NCBI GenBank assembly: GCA_002773575.1
Contig: PFAT01000020.1
Location: forward strand, 1 to 5,848
Reading direction: 5' to 3'
DNA from: Candidatus Falkowbacteria bacterium CG10_big_fil_rev_8_21_14_0_10_44_15
Lineage (GTDB): Bacteria > Patescibacteriota > Patescibacteriia > Patescibacteriales > XYC2-FULL-47-12
Length of the DNA stretch: 5,848 nucleotides
This document shows, in pieces, positions 1 to 5,807 of the stretch; the stretch's first letter is position 1; the number at the start of each line of letters is the position of its first letter. The translations under genes and the position numbers were made by a program. The notes below the pieces were generated by a model that was given only the letters and a program-made list of their open reading frames with translations, searched no databases and had not been told where the DNA came from.

Positions 1-131
1 TCCCTGTTTTTATTCAAGGCATTGCCAACCGCTCGCGCCGCCCGAGGCCGGCCTAAAGCGAGCGCCAGGCCGCCGTAAGTTATTAGCCGGCCGCGAGGAA
101 TTTTTTTAGTTAAATCCCAAACTTTATCCAT
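1..131 (-). CDS. MGMT/alkyltransferase-like DNA-binding domain protein, 5' part only
   Basis: Only the first 43 codons are in the window; the gene continues past base 1. The reading MDKVWDLTKKIPRGRLITYG, followed by a segment containing ALGRPRAARAVGNAL, is the winged-helix DNA-binding domain of O6-alkylguanine-DNA alkyltransferases. Tyr19 and the arginine in ARAVG (Arg33) match the residues that, in the family, help rotate the damaged base and fill the gap it leaves. The start is ATG at 129-131 with AAAGG at 135-139 as a close-spaced ribosome binding site. Starting directly at this domain means the usual N-terminal domain is absent, so it is either a short alkyltransferase or an ATL protein that flags alkylated bases for excision repair. 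The deciding residue (Cys in PCHR or its replacement in PWHR) lies outside the window. The GC-rich palindromes at 31-63 fall inside this coding sequence. Confidence 0.85.
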   Translation of the reverse strand, partial: MDKVWDLTKKIPRGRLITYGGLALALGRPRAARAVGNALNKNR

Positions 132-146
132 ACACCTTTCAGAATA

Positions 147-173
147 CCCCCACGCCAAATTTTGGCGTGGGGG
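147..173. repeat. Perfect 13-bp inverted repeat
   Basis: CCCCCACGCCAAA at 147-159 is the exact reverse complement of 161-173, with a single central T. It ends 15 bp before the start codon of the alkyltransferase-like gene. It resembles the hairpin at 209-234: the arms differ at two positions, and the G-C pair at one of them is replaced by A-T in the other copy, as expected if pairing is preserved. Confidence 0.85.
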
Positions 174-196
174 ATGAACGGACGGCGCGGATTTTC

Positions 197-249
197 CCGC
201 CGGGTTTACCCCTACACCAAAATTGGTGTTGGGGTTTAATGCCCGGCGG
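197..249. repeat. Nested inverted repeat (8-bp outer, 12-bp inner stem)
   Basis: The outer arms are CCGCCGGG (197-204) and CCCGGCGG (242-249). The inner arms are CCCCTACACCAA (209-220) and TTGGTGTTGGGG (223-234), with one T-T mismatch and a 2-base loop. Asymmetric spacers of 4 and 7 bases separate the stems. It begins 15 bp after the stop codon of the small membrane protein and may also stabilise the 3' end of that transcript. Confidence 0.8.
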
Positions 250-264
250 TGAAGGTGTTTGGAT

Positions 265-552
265 TTATCTGTTAAGTCCATTTAAAATTGAATTTATGTC
301 CAAGCCGCCGGATTTATCGCCTCCCAATAATTCTTGATAAGGCGCGATGACATTCTTAAGTAAAGGCGGCAAATAAATTATGCCGATAATTATCGGCCCA
401 ACGATGATAATTAAATAAAAAATGCTGGTCAGCCGCTGCCAAAAAAGATAACGGCGCACGGAGCCCATTTGCTTTTGCAATTCCTGCGTTAGTTCTAAAT
501 TTTTTCTCACTAACTCCTCCAGGGTTGAAGGGCCTTCTTTTTGATCCGGCAT
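265..552 (-). CDS. Small single-helix membrane protein of unknown function
   Basis: A 95-residue protein that I cannot assign a function. Residues 1-40 are charged and probably helical (LEELVRKNLELTQELQKQ at 11-28, coiled-coil-like), followed by a basic/aromatic patch RRYLFWQR at 33-40. Residues about 42-62 form one strong membrane segment rich in Ile and Leu, containing a Gly-Pro pair and ending YLPPLL. The C-terminal tail (66-95) is polar with a YQELLGG motif. There is no cleavable signal peptide; the basic patch before the helix suggests a cytoplasmic N-terminus. The layout (helical N-terminus, RY..WQR, membrane helix, YLPP, YQELLG) recalls short hypothetical proteins I associate with Parcubacteria-type genomes, but that is memory, not a search. 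It starts 31 nt after the nrdG stop, so cotranscription is likely, yet nothing ties it mechanistically to ribonucleotide reduction. No Shine-Dalgarno is visible. Confidence 0.8.
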   Translation of the reverse strand: MPDQKEGPSTLEELVRKNLELTQELQKQMGSVRRYLFWQRLTSIFYLIIIVGPIIIGIIYLPPLLKNVIAPYQELLGGDKSGGLDINSILNGLNR

Positions 553-583
553 AATTTTATTTTAAAAAATTTAATAATTTACT

Positions 584-1294
584 TTAACGCACTCCGCAAA
601 ATTTAACATACCGCGAAGCGACCTGCCGTAACTTTTCCATTTCTTTGTCAGTGTAAGAACTTTTATTTTTAAATTCACGATTAACTAAATCAACGTTGGA
701 CCTAAACTTCTGCAAATACCATTTATCGGCTCCGGCGATTAATTCTCCCATTGTGGCTATGTCTTGCTCGGAATGCAGTTCGGGCACGAGGGTGGTGCGA
801 AATTCGTACGCTAAACCGCTCGCCATTATTATCTTAATACTTTTTGCCACCTTGTTCAACGCCAGTTTTACGCCCACTACCGACTCGTACTTATCAAACG
901 GCGCTTTCAAATCCATCGCGACATAATCGAGCAACCGTTCGCGCAATAAACGGGCTAGCATTTCCGGATTAGTGCCGTTGGTATCCAATTTCACTAAATA
1001 TCCCAACCGCTTAATCCGCCCGATAAATTCCGGCAAATCCGGATGAATAGTGGGCTCGCCGCCGCTAATCACGACGGCGTCTAATTTCCCTTGGCGGGAG
1101 CGCAACCATCCAAAAAGACCATTCTCGTCTAGCGAAGAATGGCCTTTTTCTACCGCGCCATCTCGGTTGGGCACGACAAGCTGGGGATTGTAGCAGAAGT
1201 GGCAGCGAAAATTACACCCTTGCGTAAAAATGATGGCGGCAACCTGGTCGGGGTAATCCTGAAGCGTCAGCTTCTGCAAGCCACCGATAACCAT
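584..1294 (-). CDS. nrdG: Anaerobic ribonucleotide reductase activating protein (radical SAM activase)
   Basis: A 236-residue radical SAM enzyme that would cleave S-adenosylmethionine with a 4Fe-4S cluster and abstract hydrogen from the glycine of NrdD, leaving a stable glycyl radical. The cluster motif CxxxCxxC is at Cys27, Cys31 and Cys34 (GCNFRCHFCYNP). SGGEPT at 77-82 is the SAM-contacting glycine-rich motif, and the opening GLQKLTLQDYPDQVAAIIF is typical of the NrdG2-like branch. DTNGTNP at 104-110 and the MDLKAP segment near 127-132 are further barrel strands common in activases. It is longer than the roughly 150-residue E. coli-type NrdG, as usual for this branch. The ATG lies 10 nt after the stop of the glycyl radical domain gene with no clear Shine-Dalgarno, which suggests translational coupling to its own protein substrate. 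All expected catalytic residues are present. Confidence 0.93.
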   Translation of the reverse strand: MVIGGLQKLTLQDYPDQVAAIIFTQGCNFRCHFCYNPQLVVPNRDGAVEKGHSSLDENGLFGWLRSRQGKLDAVVISGGEPTIHPDLPEFIGRIKRLGYLVKLDTNGTNPEMLARLLRERLLDYVAMDLKAPFDKYESVVGVKLALNKVAKSIKIIMASGLAYEFRTTLVPELHSEQDIATMGELIAGADKWYLQKFRSNVDLVNREFKNKSSYTDKEMEKLRQVASRYVKFCGVR

Positions 1295-1304
1295 AATTAA
1301 TAAA

Positions 1305-1451
1305 CTAATTTGAATTTAAAACCCGGTCGTATGTTTTACGGTCGGAAAATTCCGCCTGTTTGGCGTCGTTCCACTGCTTTACCGGACGCAGATAACCGAC
1401 GACCCGAGAATAAACCTCGCACTCTTGACGCTTAGTTTGTATTGGACTCAT
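1305..1451 (-). CDS. nrdD: Detached glycyl radical domain of class III ribonucleotide reductase (NrdD C-terminus)
   Basis: This 48-residue ORF corresponds to the last part of a normal NrdD: CEVYSRVVGYLRPVKQWN at 11-28, then a Lys/Gln-rich segment and FSDRKTYDRV. The RVxGYL motif carries the radical glycine, here Gly19. The preceding NrdD ORF (1578-3671) lacks exactly this segment, so together they make one complete enzyme. The start is ATG at 1449-1451, preceded by AGGAGG at 1456-1461, the only strong Shine-Dalgarno in the operon; the stop is TAG at 1305-1307. It lies in the same frame as nrdD but is separated from it by 43 codons containing four stops and a REPIN-like element. The nearest functional parallel is GrcA/YfiD, a small free glycyl radical protein that rescues damaged pyruvate formate-lyase. 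I infer that it docks in trans with NrdD and is activated by the adjacent NrdG. Confidence 0.92.
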   Translation of the reverse strand: MSPIQTKRQECEVYSRVVGYLRPVKQWNDAKQAEFSDRKTYDRVLNSN

Positions 1452-1455
1452 ATCT

Positions 1456-1461
1456 CCTCCT
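1456..1461 (-). promoter_or_regulatory. Strong Shine-Dalgarno of the glycyl radical ORF
   Basis: AGGAGG followed by AGAT and then ATG. It is the only full-consensus ribosome binding site in the window; nrdR, nrdD, nrdG, ftsZ and the small membrane protein have none that is convincing. It supports independent, probably high-level, translation of the 48-residue protein. Confidence 0.85.
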
Positions 1462-1477
1462 GTTATGTTTATAATTT

Positions 1478-1567
<90 letters not shown>

Positions 1568-1577
1568 AACTAAGAAC

Positions 1578-3671
1578 CTACTCTACTTTAGCTTCCTGCC
1601 TCACGGCCATAATTTCCACGGGCGCGTCTTTTTTCCCTTCAGCCTGCCCAATCTCCTCGTCGCATTTGGGACAATAAAAATGCTCGCCGGACAAATATCC
1701 GTGTTTGGGGCAGATGCTGAATGTCGGCGTGATGGTGAAATAAGGCAGGTGATAATTTTCCGCGATGCGCTTCACCAGCGCCCCGACCGCTTTCGCCGAC
1801 GGCATCGCTTCACCGATAAAGCCGTGCAAAACCGTGCCGCCGGTGTAACAAGTCTGCAGTTCGTCCTGTAAATCAAGGGCGGTAAAAATGTCATCAGTGA
1901 AATTAACCGGCAGGTGGGTAGAGTTCGTATAGTAAGGGGCGACATTGGGATCGCGCCGGAGGGCATCTTCGTTGGCGACGATAATATCGGGATATTTGTC
2001 TTTATCTTTACGCGCTAAACTTCGCGTTGTCCCTTCCGCCGGCGTCGCTTCTAAATTGTAAAGGCAGTTGGTTTCGTTCTGATAATCCATCAGCCGCTCC
2101 CGCATAAACATCAATATTTCTTTGGCAAAGGCGTGGCCGGCGGGCGAAACGATGCTGTCTTTAATGTCACTAAAATTAAGCAGGGCTTCATTCATGCCGA
2201 TAACGCCGATGGTGGAAAAATGATTCTGCCAATAATTGCCAAAACGCTCTTTAATGCTCCGCAAATAATAGCGAGCGTACGGATAAAGGCCGCCGTCCGT
2301 TAAACTTTCTAACACCCGCCGCTTAGTTTCCAGACTGTCTTTAGCCAAAAGCATCAGATGTTCAAGCCGCTTAAATAATTCCGCTTTTGTTTTTGACAGA
2401 TAGCCAATGCGCGGCAAGTTAATGGTTACTACTCCCACCGAGCCGGTCAGGGGATTAGCGCCAAACAATCCCCCGCCCCGCTTGCGCAGCTCGCGGTTGT
2501 CTAAACGCAGGCGGCAGCACATCGAGCGCGCGTCATCCGGCTTCATGTCGCTATTGATAAAGTTAGAAAAGTAAGGAATGCCGTATTTAGCGGTCATGGC
2601 AAAAATTTTATCCGCCACGGCCGTTTCCCAGTTAAATTCGCGCGTGATGTTATAAGTCGGAATGGGAAAAGTAAATACTCTGCCTTTGGCGTCGCCTTCC
2701 ATCATCACTTCTGCGAAAGCAATGTTGAACATGTCGATTTCCGTTTGAAAATCTTGATATTTTTCCGGCATCACCTTGCCGCCAATGATAACCGCTTCCT
2801 GGCCGACGGTGGCGGTGGGCACTAAATCTAAGGTGACGTTAGTAAAAGGAGTTTGAAATCCCACCCGCGTCGGCACGTTCATGTTAAATAAAAACTCCTG
2901 CAGACACTGTTTTACCTCCTGATAATTTAAATTGTCATAGCGGATGAAAGGTGCTAAATAGGTGTCAAAATTAGCGAAAGCTTCCGCGCCCGCCACCTCC
3001 CCCTGCAAGGTATAGAAAAAATTAACTATTTGCCCGAGCGCCGTCCGGAAATGCTTAGGCGGCTTTGACTCTACTTTGCCCGTCACTCCGCCAAAGCCGT
3101 ACACCAACAAATCTTTCAGGTCCCAGCCGGCGCAATAAGCGGACAAAAGCTGCAAATCATGGATATGGATGTCGCCGTTTTTGTAAGCTTCTCGGATGGG
3201 GGTGCTGTATACTTTATTCATCCAGTAACGCGAGGAAATATTAGAGGCGATGTGATTATTAAGGCCTTGCAAAGAATAGCTCATGTTAGAATTCTCTTTA
3301 ACGCGCCAGTCAACCTGCTGAATATAGCTTTCCATCAGTTCGCTGGAATTGACCAGTTCGTTAATTTCGCGCAAGCGCGCATGCTGGTCGCGGTATAAAA
3401 TATAGGCCTTGGCGGTTTTTATTTGCCGGCTCCGGATTAAAACTTCCTCCACCGCGTCTTGAATTTCTTCCACCGCCGGAATAGAGCGCTCATGAAATTT
3501 TTTATTAAGCAGTTCGACCGCTTCGTCGGCCATTTTGTTCACGAGCTCGGCATTGTATTCTTCCACCGCTTGGGCGGCTTTGGCCAGCGCGCTGATAATT
3601 TTAGTCTTATCAAAAGAGGCGATCTCGCCCGAACGTTTTAAAATTTGAGAAATTTGATTTTTGGTCGGCAT
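1578..3671 (-). CDS. nrdD: Anaerobic (class III) ribonucleoside-triphosphate reductase, main chain lacking the glycyl radical domain
   Basis: A 697-residue chain that reduces ribonucleoside triphosphates to deoxyribonucleotides in the cytoplasm without oxygen. Residues about 5-95 are an ATP-cone for allosteric control. The catalytic barrel follows: Cys180 in SAYCAGWD and Cys385/Cys386 in SMCCRLRLD match the conserved active-site cysteines, and NLEATPAEGTTRSLARKDK (539-557) is a conserved family segment. A zinc site is present near the end, with Cys654, His657, Cys667 and Cys670 (CPKH and CPKC). In ordinary family members the glycyl radical loop follows directly; here the chain ends 27 residues later in a charged tail and TAG, and that loop is encoded separately at 1305-1451. 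The ATG at 3669-3671 is the first possible start, because an in-frame TAA lies four codons upstream; no Shine-Dalgarno is seen. Alone, this chain could not hold the radical and would be inactive. Confidence 0.97.
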   Translation of the reverse strand: MPTKNQISQILKRSGEIASFDKTKIISALAKAAQAVEEYNAELVNKMADEAVELLNKKFHERSIPAVEEIQDAVEEVLIRSRQIKTAKAYILYRDQHARLREINELVNSSELMESYIQQVDWRVKENSNMSYSLQGLNNHIASNISSRYWMNKVYSTPIREAYKNGDIHIHDLQLLSAYCAGWDLKDLLVYGFGGVTGKVESKPPKHFRTALGQIVNFFYTLQGEVAGAEAFANFDTYLAPFIRYDNLNYQEVKQCLQEFLFNMNVPTRVGFQTPFTNVTLDLVPTATVGQEAVIIGGKVMPEKYQDFQTEIDMFNIAFAEVMMEGDAKGRVFTFPIPTYNITREFNWETAVADKIFAMTAKYGIPYFSNFINSDMKPDDARSMCCRLRLDNRELRKRGGGLFGANPLTGSVGVVTINLPRIGYLSKTKAELFKRLEHLMLLAKDSLETKRRVLESLTDGGLYPYARYYLRSIKERFGNYWQNHFSTIGVIGMNEALLNFSDIKDSIVSPAGHAFAKEILMFMRERLMDYQNETNCLYNLEATPAEGTTRSLARKDKDKYPDIIVANEDALRRDPNVAPYYTNSTHLPVNFTDDIFTALDLQDELQTCYTGGTVLHGFIGEAMPSAKAVGALVKRIAENYHLPYFTITPTFSICPKHGYLSGEHFYCPKCDEEIGQAEGKKDAPVEIMAVRQEAKVE

Positions 3672-3700
3672 GGGGACAATTTAGAAATGTTTTAAGTCTT

Positions 3701-3772
3701 GTCATTCCCGCGAAAGCGGGAATCTCTACTCTGAAAGGATGAACATGGGATTCCCGCCTACGCGGGAATGAC
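3701..3772. repeat. REPIN-like inverted repeat element, copy B
   Basis: Same 24-bp arms as the copy at 1501-1567, at 3701-3724 and 3749-3772, in the same order (GAAA-loop arm first on the plus strand), around an unrelated 24-bp centre. It fills most of the 114-bp gap between nrdR and nrdD. In the operon mRNA it would form two adjacent GC-rich hairpins just ahead of nrdD; with no U-tract it is not a typical terminator. Confidence 0.85.
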
Positions 3773-3785
3773 AGTGAAATTATCT

Positions 3786-4274
3786 TTATTTTTTCTTTAT
3801 TTTTACCGCTCTTTTGGATTTATTTTCTTTTAACAACTTATTCAGTTCCCGATGAAACGTCTGCGCGTCCTTAAATGATTCGTAAACGGAAGCGTAACGA
3901 ATATAGGCTACTTGATCCGTTTTGCGCAGCTCCTTCATTACGATTTGCCCTATTTGCTGGCTGGTAATTTCACTTTTGCGCAACAGCTGCAAATCCCGCT
4001 CAATCCGGCTGACTAATTTTTTAAAATTTTCTTCCGTGATGGGGCGTTTCTCCAGCGACTTTTTTAAGCCGTTGGTTAATTTTTCCCGGCTGTAAGACTC
4101 TTTGCGGCCGTCGCGTTTGACGATGGTTAAATCAAGGATTTCCACCTCTTCATAGGTAGAAAAACGAAAACCGCATTTTAAGCATTCCCGGCGGCGGCGG
4201 ATGGAAAAGCCGTCGCTGGCCACCCGGGAGTCAAGCACTTTGGTGTCGCTGACATTGCAAGCCGGACAACGCAT
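3786..4274 (-). CDS. nrdR: Transcriptional repressor NrdR
   Basis: A 162-residue regulator of ribonucleotide reductase genes. The N-terminus is the hallmark zinc ribbon, MRCPAC with Cys3 and Cys6 and CLKCGFRFSTYE with Cys31 and Cys34; between them VLDSR and the IRRRREC stretch match the family closely. Residues about 49-139 are an ATP-cone (IVKRDGRKESYSREKL onward), which in the family binds ATP or dATP and sets the oligomeric state and DNA binding. The lysine-rich tail (KSKRAVKIKKK) makes it slightly longer than the usual 150 or so residues. The start is fixed by the conserved MRCPxC. It is first in the operon, directly upstream of its likely target nrdD. The two NrdR boxes over its promoter predict repression of both itself and the reductase genes. 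The leader has no convincing Shine-Dalgarno at this start. Confidence 0.96.
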   Translation of the reverse strand: MRCPACNVSDTKVLDSRVASDGFSIRRRRECLKCGFRFSTYEEVEILDLTIVKRDGRKESYSREKLTNGLKKSLEKRPITEENFKKLVSRIERDLQLLRKSEITSQQIGQIVMKELRKTDQVAYIRYASVYESFKDAQTFHRELNKLLKENKSKRAVKIKKK

Positions 4275-4286
4275 AAATAAATCTTT

Positions 4287-4316
4287 AAGTCTATAAAGTC
4301 AAAAGTCTATAAAGTC
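4287..4316. repeat. Tandem 14-bp direct repeat in the nrdR leader
   Basis: AAGTCTATAAAGTC occurs twice without a mismatch (4287-4300 and 4303-4316), separated by AA. Its imperfect inverted partner lies at 4359-4380. The transcript could fold into an AU-rich hairpin ending 12 nt before the nrdR start codon. Confidence 0.8.
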
Positions 4317-4358
4317 ATAAATTAACATGTTTTTTCCTAAAATCCTCTCTTTACTTTT

Positions 4359-4380
4359 GACTTTATGGATTTTATGGACT
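4359..4380. repeat. Inverted partner of the leader direct repeat
   Basis: GACTTTATGGA and TTTTATGGACT in tandem are imperfect reverse complements of the two units at 4287-4316, each with one C-A mismatch in the RNA. It lies shortly downstream of the predicted transcription start. Confidence 0.6.
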
Positions 4381-4390
4381 TTCGACTTAT

Positions 4391-4406
4391 ATACTACATA
4401 TAGTAT
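4391..4406. promoter_or_regulatory. NrdR box 1 (promoter-proximal)
   Basis: ATACTACATATAGTAT, a near-perfect palindrome whose core CTACATATAG matches the known NrdR-box core CwAtATaTwG at 9 of 10 positions. It overlaps most of the -10 element and the likely transcription start of the nrdR promoter. Its start is 33 bp from that of the second box, close to three helical turns, as usual for paired NrdR boxes. Confidence 0.8.
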
Positions 4407-4429
4407 ATCACATACTTATTGATAGTCAA
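4402..4429 (-). promoter_or_regulatory. Promoter of the nrdR-nrdD-nrdG operon
   Basis: TTGACT (-35, 4424-4429) and TATACT (-10, 4402-4407), each one mismatch from the sigma-70 consensus, with a 16-bp spacer. Transcription would begin near 4395, giving a leader of about 120 nt before nrdR. Both elements are covered by NrdR boxes, which fits direct repression. It lies just beyond the ftsZ terminators. Confidence 0.7.
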
Positions 4430-4439
4430 TATATTGTTA
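4424..4439. promoter_or_regulatory. NrdR box 2 (promoter-distal)
   Basis: AGTCAATATATTGTTA contains CAATATATTG, a perfect 10-bp palindrome that matches the NrdR-box core at every position. It overlaps the -35 element of the nrdR promoter and is separated from box 1 by 17 bp. Confidence 0.82.
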
Positions 4440-4465
4440 TTACGCTAATCATAGCAAAAGTCAAT

Positions 4466-4523
4466 TTATGCACAGAAAAATAAAAATCCCGGCGTCAACC
4501 GGGACTTGTGGATATGTGGAAAA
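4466..4523. promoter_or_regulatory. Cluster of DnaA-box-like sites
   Basis: Two nonamers fit the relaxed DnaA-box consensus TTWTNCACA: TTATGCACA at 4466-4474 (plus strand) and TTTTCCACA at 4515-4523 (minus strand). A third, ATATCCACA at 4507-4515 (minus strand), has one mismatch. They lie about 40-95 bp upstream of the nrdR -35 element. DnaA binds upstream of nrdAB in E. coli, so a similar role is conceivable, but AT-rich terminator DNA favours chance matches. Confidence 0.4.
4476..4504 (-). terminator. Second rho-independent terminator after ftsZ
   Basis: On the minus strand: stem TCCCGG/CCGGGA (4499-4504 with 4487-4492), a 6-base loop, then TTTTTATTTTT (4476-4486). It backs up the terminator at 4520-4552 and insulates the nrdR promoter from ftsZ transcription. 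Confidence 0.85.
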
Positions 4524-4552
4524 AATAAAAAATTGCGGCTAAACAGCCGCAA
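4520..4552 (-). terminator. First rho-independent terminator after ftsZ
   Basis: On the minus strand: a perfect 8-bp stem TTGCGGCT/AGCCGCAA (4545-4552 with 4533-4540), a 4-base loop, then TTTTTTATTTTTT (4520-4532). It lies 59 bp after the ftsZ stop. The tract from 4553 to 4610 between stop and stem holds nothing else I can identify. Confidence 0.9.
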
Positions 4553-4610
4553 CTTTGATTATTTAATTCGGATGTGCCGCATTTGTGGCGCGGCTCGCGG
4601 AGCGATAACG

Positions 4611-5807
4611 CTACATCATCTTCTTGCGGATAAAAGCCGGGATGCCTAATTCGTCGTCTTCTTCCTCTTCGCTCCTTTCTTTATTTTTAGCCGGTTCGGC
4701 TTGCGCCGCTTTCAGCGGAGACACTCTGCTCTTTTTGCTCCCTTGGCTCATGCGCTCCTCGTTTTTTTCTTCGGCTTTGCTTTTAAGAAAACTGCTGGGC
4801 GCATAGGGGCTGCTGTCTTTAGAGATATCAATGGCCGAGGATGACTTATGAGGGGCCGGCTCAAAACCAGTGGCGATGACGGTTATTTTTATCTCGTCTT
4901 TCAGCCGTTCGTCAATCACCGCCCCAAAGATAATGCGCGCGTCTTCGTCCGTAGAAGAAGTAATGACTTTAGCGGCTTCGTTCACTTCATACATAGAAAG
5001 GTCTTTGCCGCCGACGATGGTAAACAGCACTCCCCGCGCTCCCTCAACGGACATTTCCAGCAAGGGGCTGTTGATGGCCATTTTAGCCGCCTCAATCGCT
5101 TTGTTTTCTCCGCTCGCCTGGCCGATGCCCATCAGGGCAGAGCCGGCATTGTTCATAATGCTGCGGACGTCGGCAAAATCTACGTTAATTAACCCCGGGA
5201 CGGTAATAATTTCGGAGATGCCTTGCACCCCTTGGCGTAAAATTTCATCCGCAATCCGAAAAGCGTCCAAGAGCGAGGTTTTTTTATCAATTACCTGCAG
5301 TAATTTATCGTTAGGAATGGTAATGACGGCGTCCACTTTATCCGTTAATTCGGCTAAAGAGCGTTCGGCAATGTTGCGGCGCTGCGCCCCTTCGAAAGAA
5401 AAAGGTTTGGTGACGATGGCAATCGTTAAAGCGCCGGTGTCACGGGCAAGCTCGGCAATTACCGGCGAAGAGCCGCTGCCGGTGCCGCCGCCTAAGCCAC
5501 AGGTGACAAAAACCATATCCGCGCCTTTCAGGGCATCGCGTAATTCGTTTTGGGATTCCTCCGCGGCTAGTTTACCCAACTCCGGATCCATGCCCGCGCC
5601 CAATCCTTTAGTGACCGCTCGGCCGATATGAATTTTATGCGGCGCCTTATTATGCTGCAGAGCTTGCATGTCGGTATTAACGGCAATAAATTCAACGTCC
5701 CTAATGCCGGCCTCAATCATGCGATTAACGGCCGCTCCCCCTCCGCCGCCGGTGCCTACCACCTTAATTTTGGCAAAAGTCTCTATTTCTGGTTTAATTT
5801 GAGCCAT
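4611..5807 (-). CDS. ftsZ: Cell division protein FtsZ
   Basis: A 398-residue tubulin-like GTPase that polymerises into the Z-ring at midcell. The nucleotide-binding glycine loop [13 protein letters not shown] is at 18-30. The tubulin signature GGGTGSG is at 106-112, in the context [19 protein letters not shown], where C, L and SS replace the more usual A, M and AA. The catalytic T7 loop NVDFADVR is at 208-215, with its Asn and two Asp residues intact. The globular part ends near residue 318. A charged linker of about 65 residues (Ser/Lys/Glu-rich) follows, then the conserved C-terminal peptide [12 protein letters not shown] (385-396) that binds FtsA-like tethers. The length is typical. The ATG at 5805-5807 gives the expected N-terminus; no Shine-Dalgarno is seen. 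It is separated from the nrd operon by two terminators, so it is a neighbour and not a cotranscribed partner. The 41 bases upstream are too short to identify ftsA or a complete promoter. Confidence 0.97.
   Translation of the reverse strand: MAQIKPEIETFAKIKVVGTGGGGGAAVNRMIEAGIRDVEFIAVNTDMQALQHNKAPHKIHIGRAVTKGLGAGMDPELGKLAAEESQNELRDALKGADMVFVTCGLGGGTGSGSSPVIAELARDTGALTIAIVTKPFSFEGAQRRNIAERSLAELTDKVDAVITIPNDKLLQVIDKKTSLLDAFRIADEILRQGVQGISEIITVPGLINVDFADVRSIMNNAGSALMGIGQASGENKAIEAAKMAINSPLLEMSVEGARGVLFTIVGGKDLSMYEVNEAAKVITSSTDEDARIIFGAVIDERLKDEIKITVIATGFEPAPHKSSSAIDISKDSSPYAPSSFLKSKAEEKNEERMSQGSKKSRVSPLKAAQAEPAKNKERSEEEEDDELGIPAFIRKKMM

Larger units (their letters stand above)
132..264 (-). promoter_or_regulatory. 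Structured leader between the small membrane protein and the alkyltransferase-like gene
   Basis: This spacer is mostly inverted repeat. A perfect 13-bp stem (147-159 with 161-173) lies just upstream of the ribosome binding site. A second, related stem (209-220 with 223-234, one T-T mismatch) sits inside an outer 8-bp stem (197-204 with 242-249). In addition, 252-258 is the exact complement of 132-138, which includes most of the AAAGG ribosome binding site. On the minus-strand RNA these would fold as two hairpins enclosed by a closing helix. No U-tract follows either hairpin, so a standard terminator is not supported. The pairings are seen in the sequence; a regulatory role is inference. Confidence 0.5.

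Noticed and set aside
31..63. GC-rich palindromes (GCTCGC/GCGAGC and AGGCCGGCCT) as a regulatory hairpin
   Set aside because: They fall inside the alkyltransferase-like coding sequence, in the segment encoding ALALGRPRAARAV, and follow from its Ala/Gly/Arg codons.
4299..4328. UGA recoded as glycine, extending nrdR upstream in frame through the leader
   Set aside because: The frame is continuous if TGA is read as an amino acid, but the six complete genes encode glycine with GGN and contain no internal TGA. NrdR proteins begin at MRCPxC, so the standard code and the 4274 start are preferred.
4436..4464. Second tandem promoter upstream of the nrdR promoter
   Set aside because: A good TTGACT is present at 4459-4464, but the -10 candidates at 16-17 bp spacing (TAATAA, AATAAC) are weak, so I do not list it as a feature.
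4870..5631. Plus-strand 253-codon open frame
   Set aside because: It lies wholly antisense to ftsZ, shows no recognisable domain and is explained by the codon bias of ftsZ. The other plus-strand open frames across nrdG, nrdD and ftsZ are shadows of the same kind.
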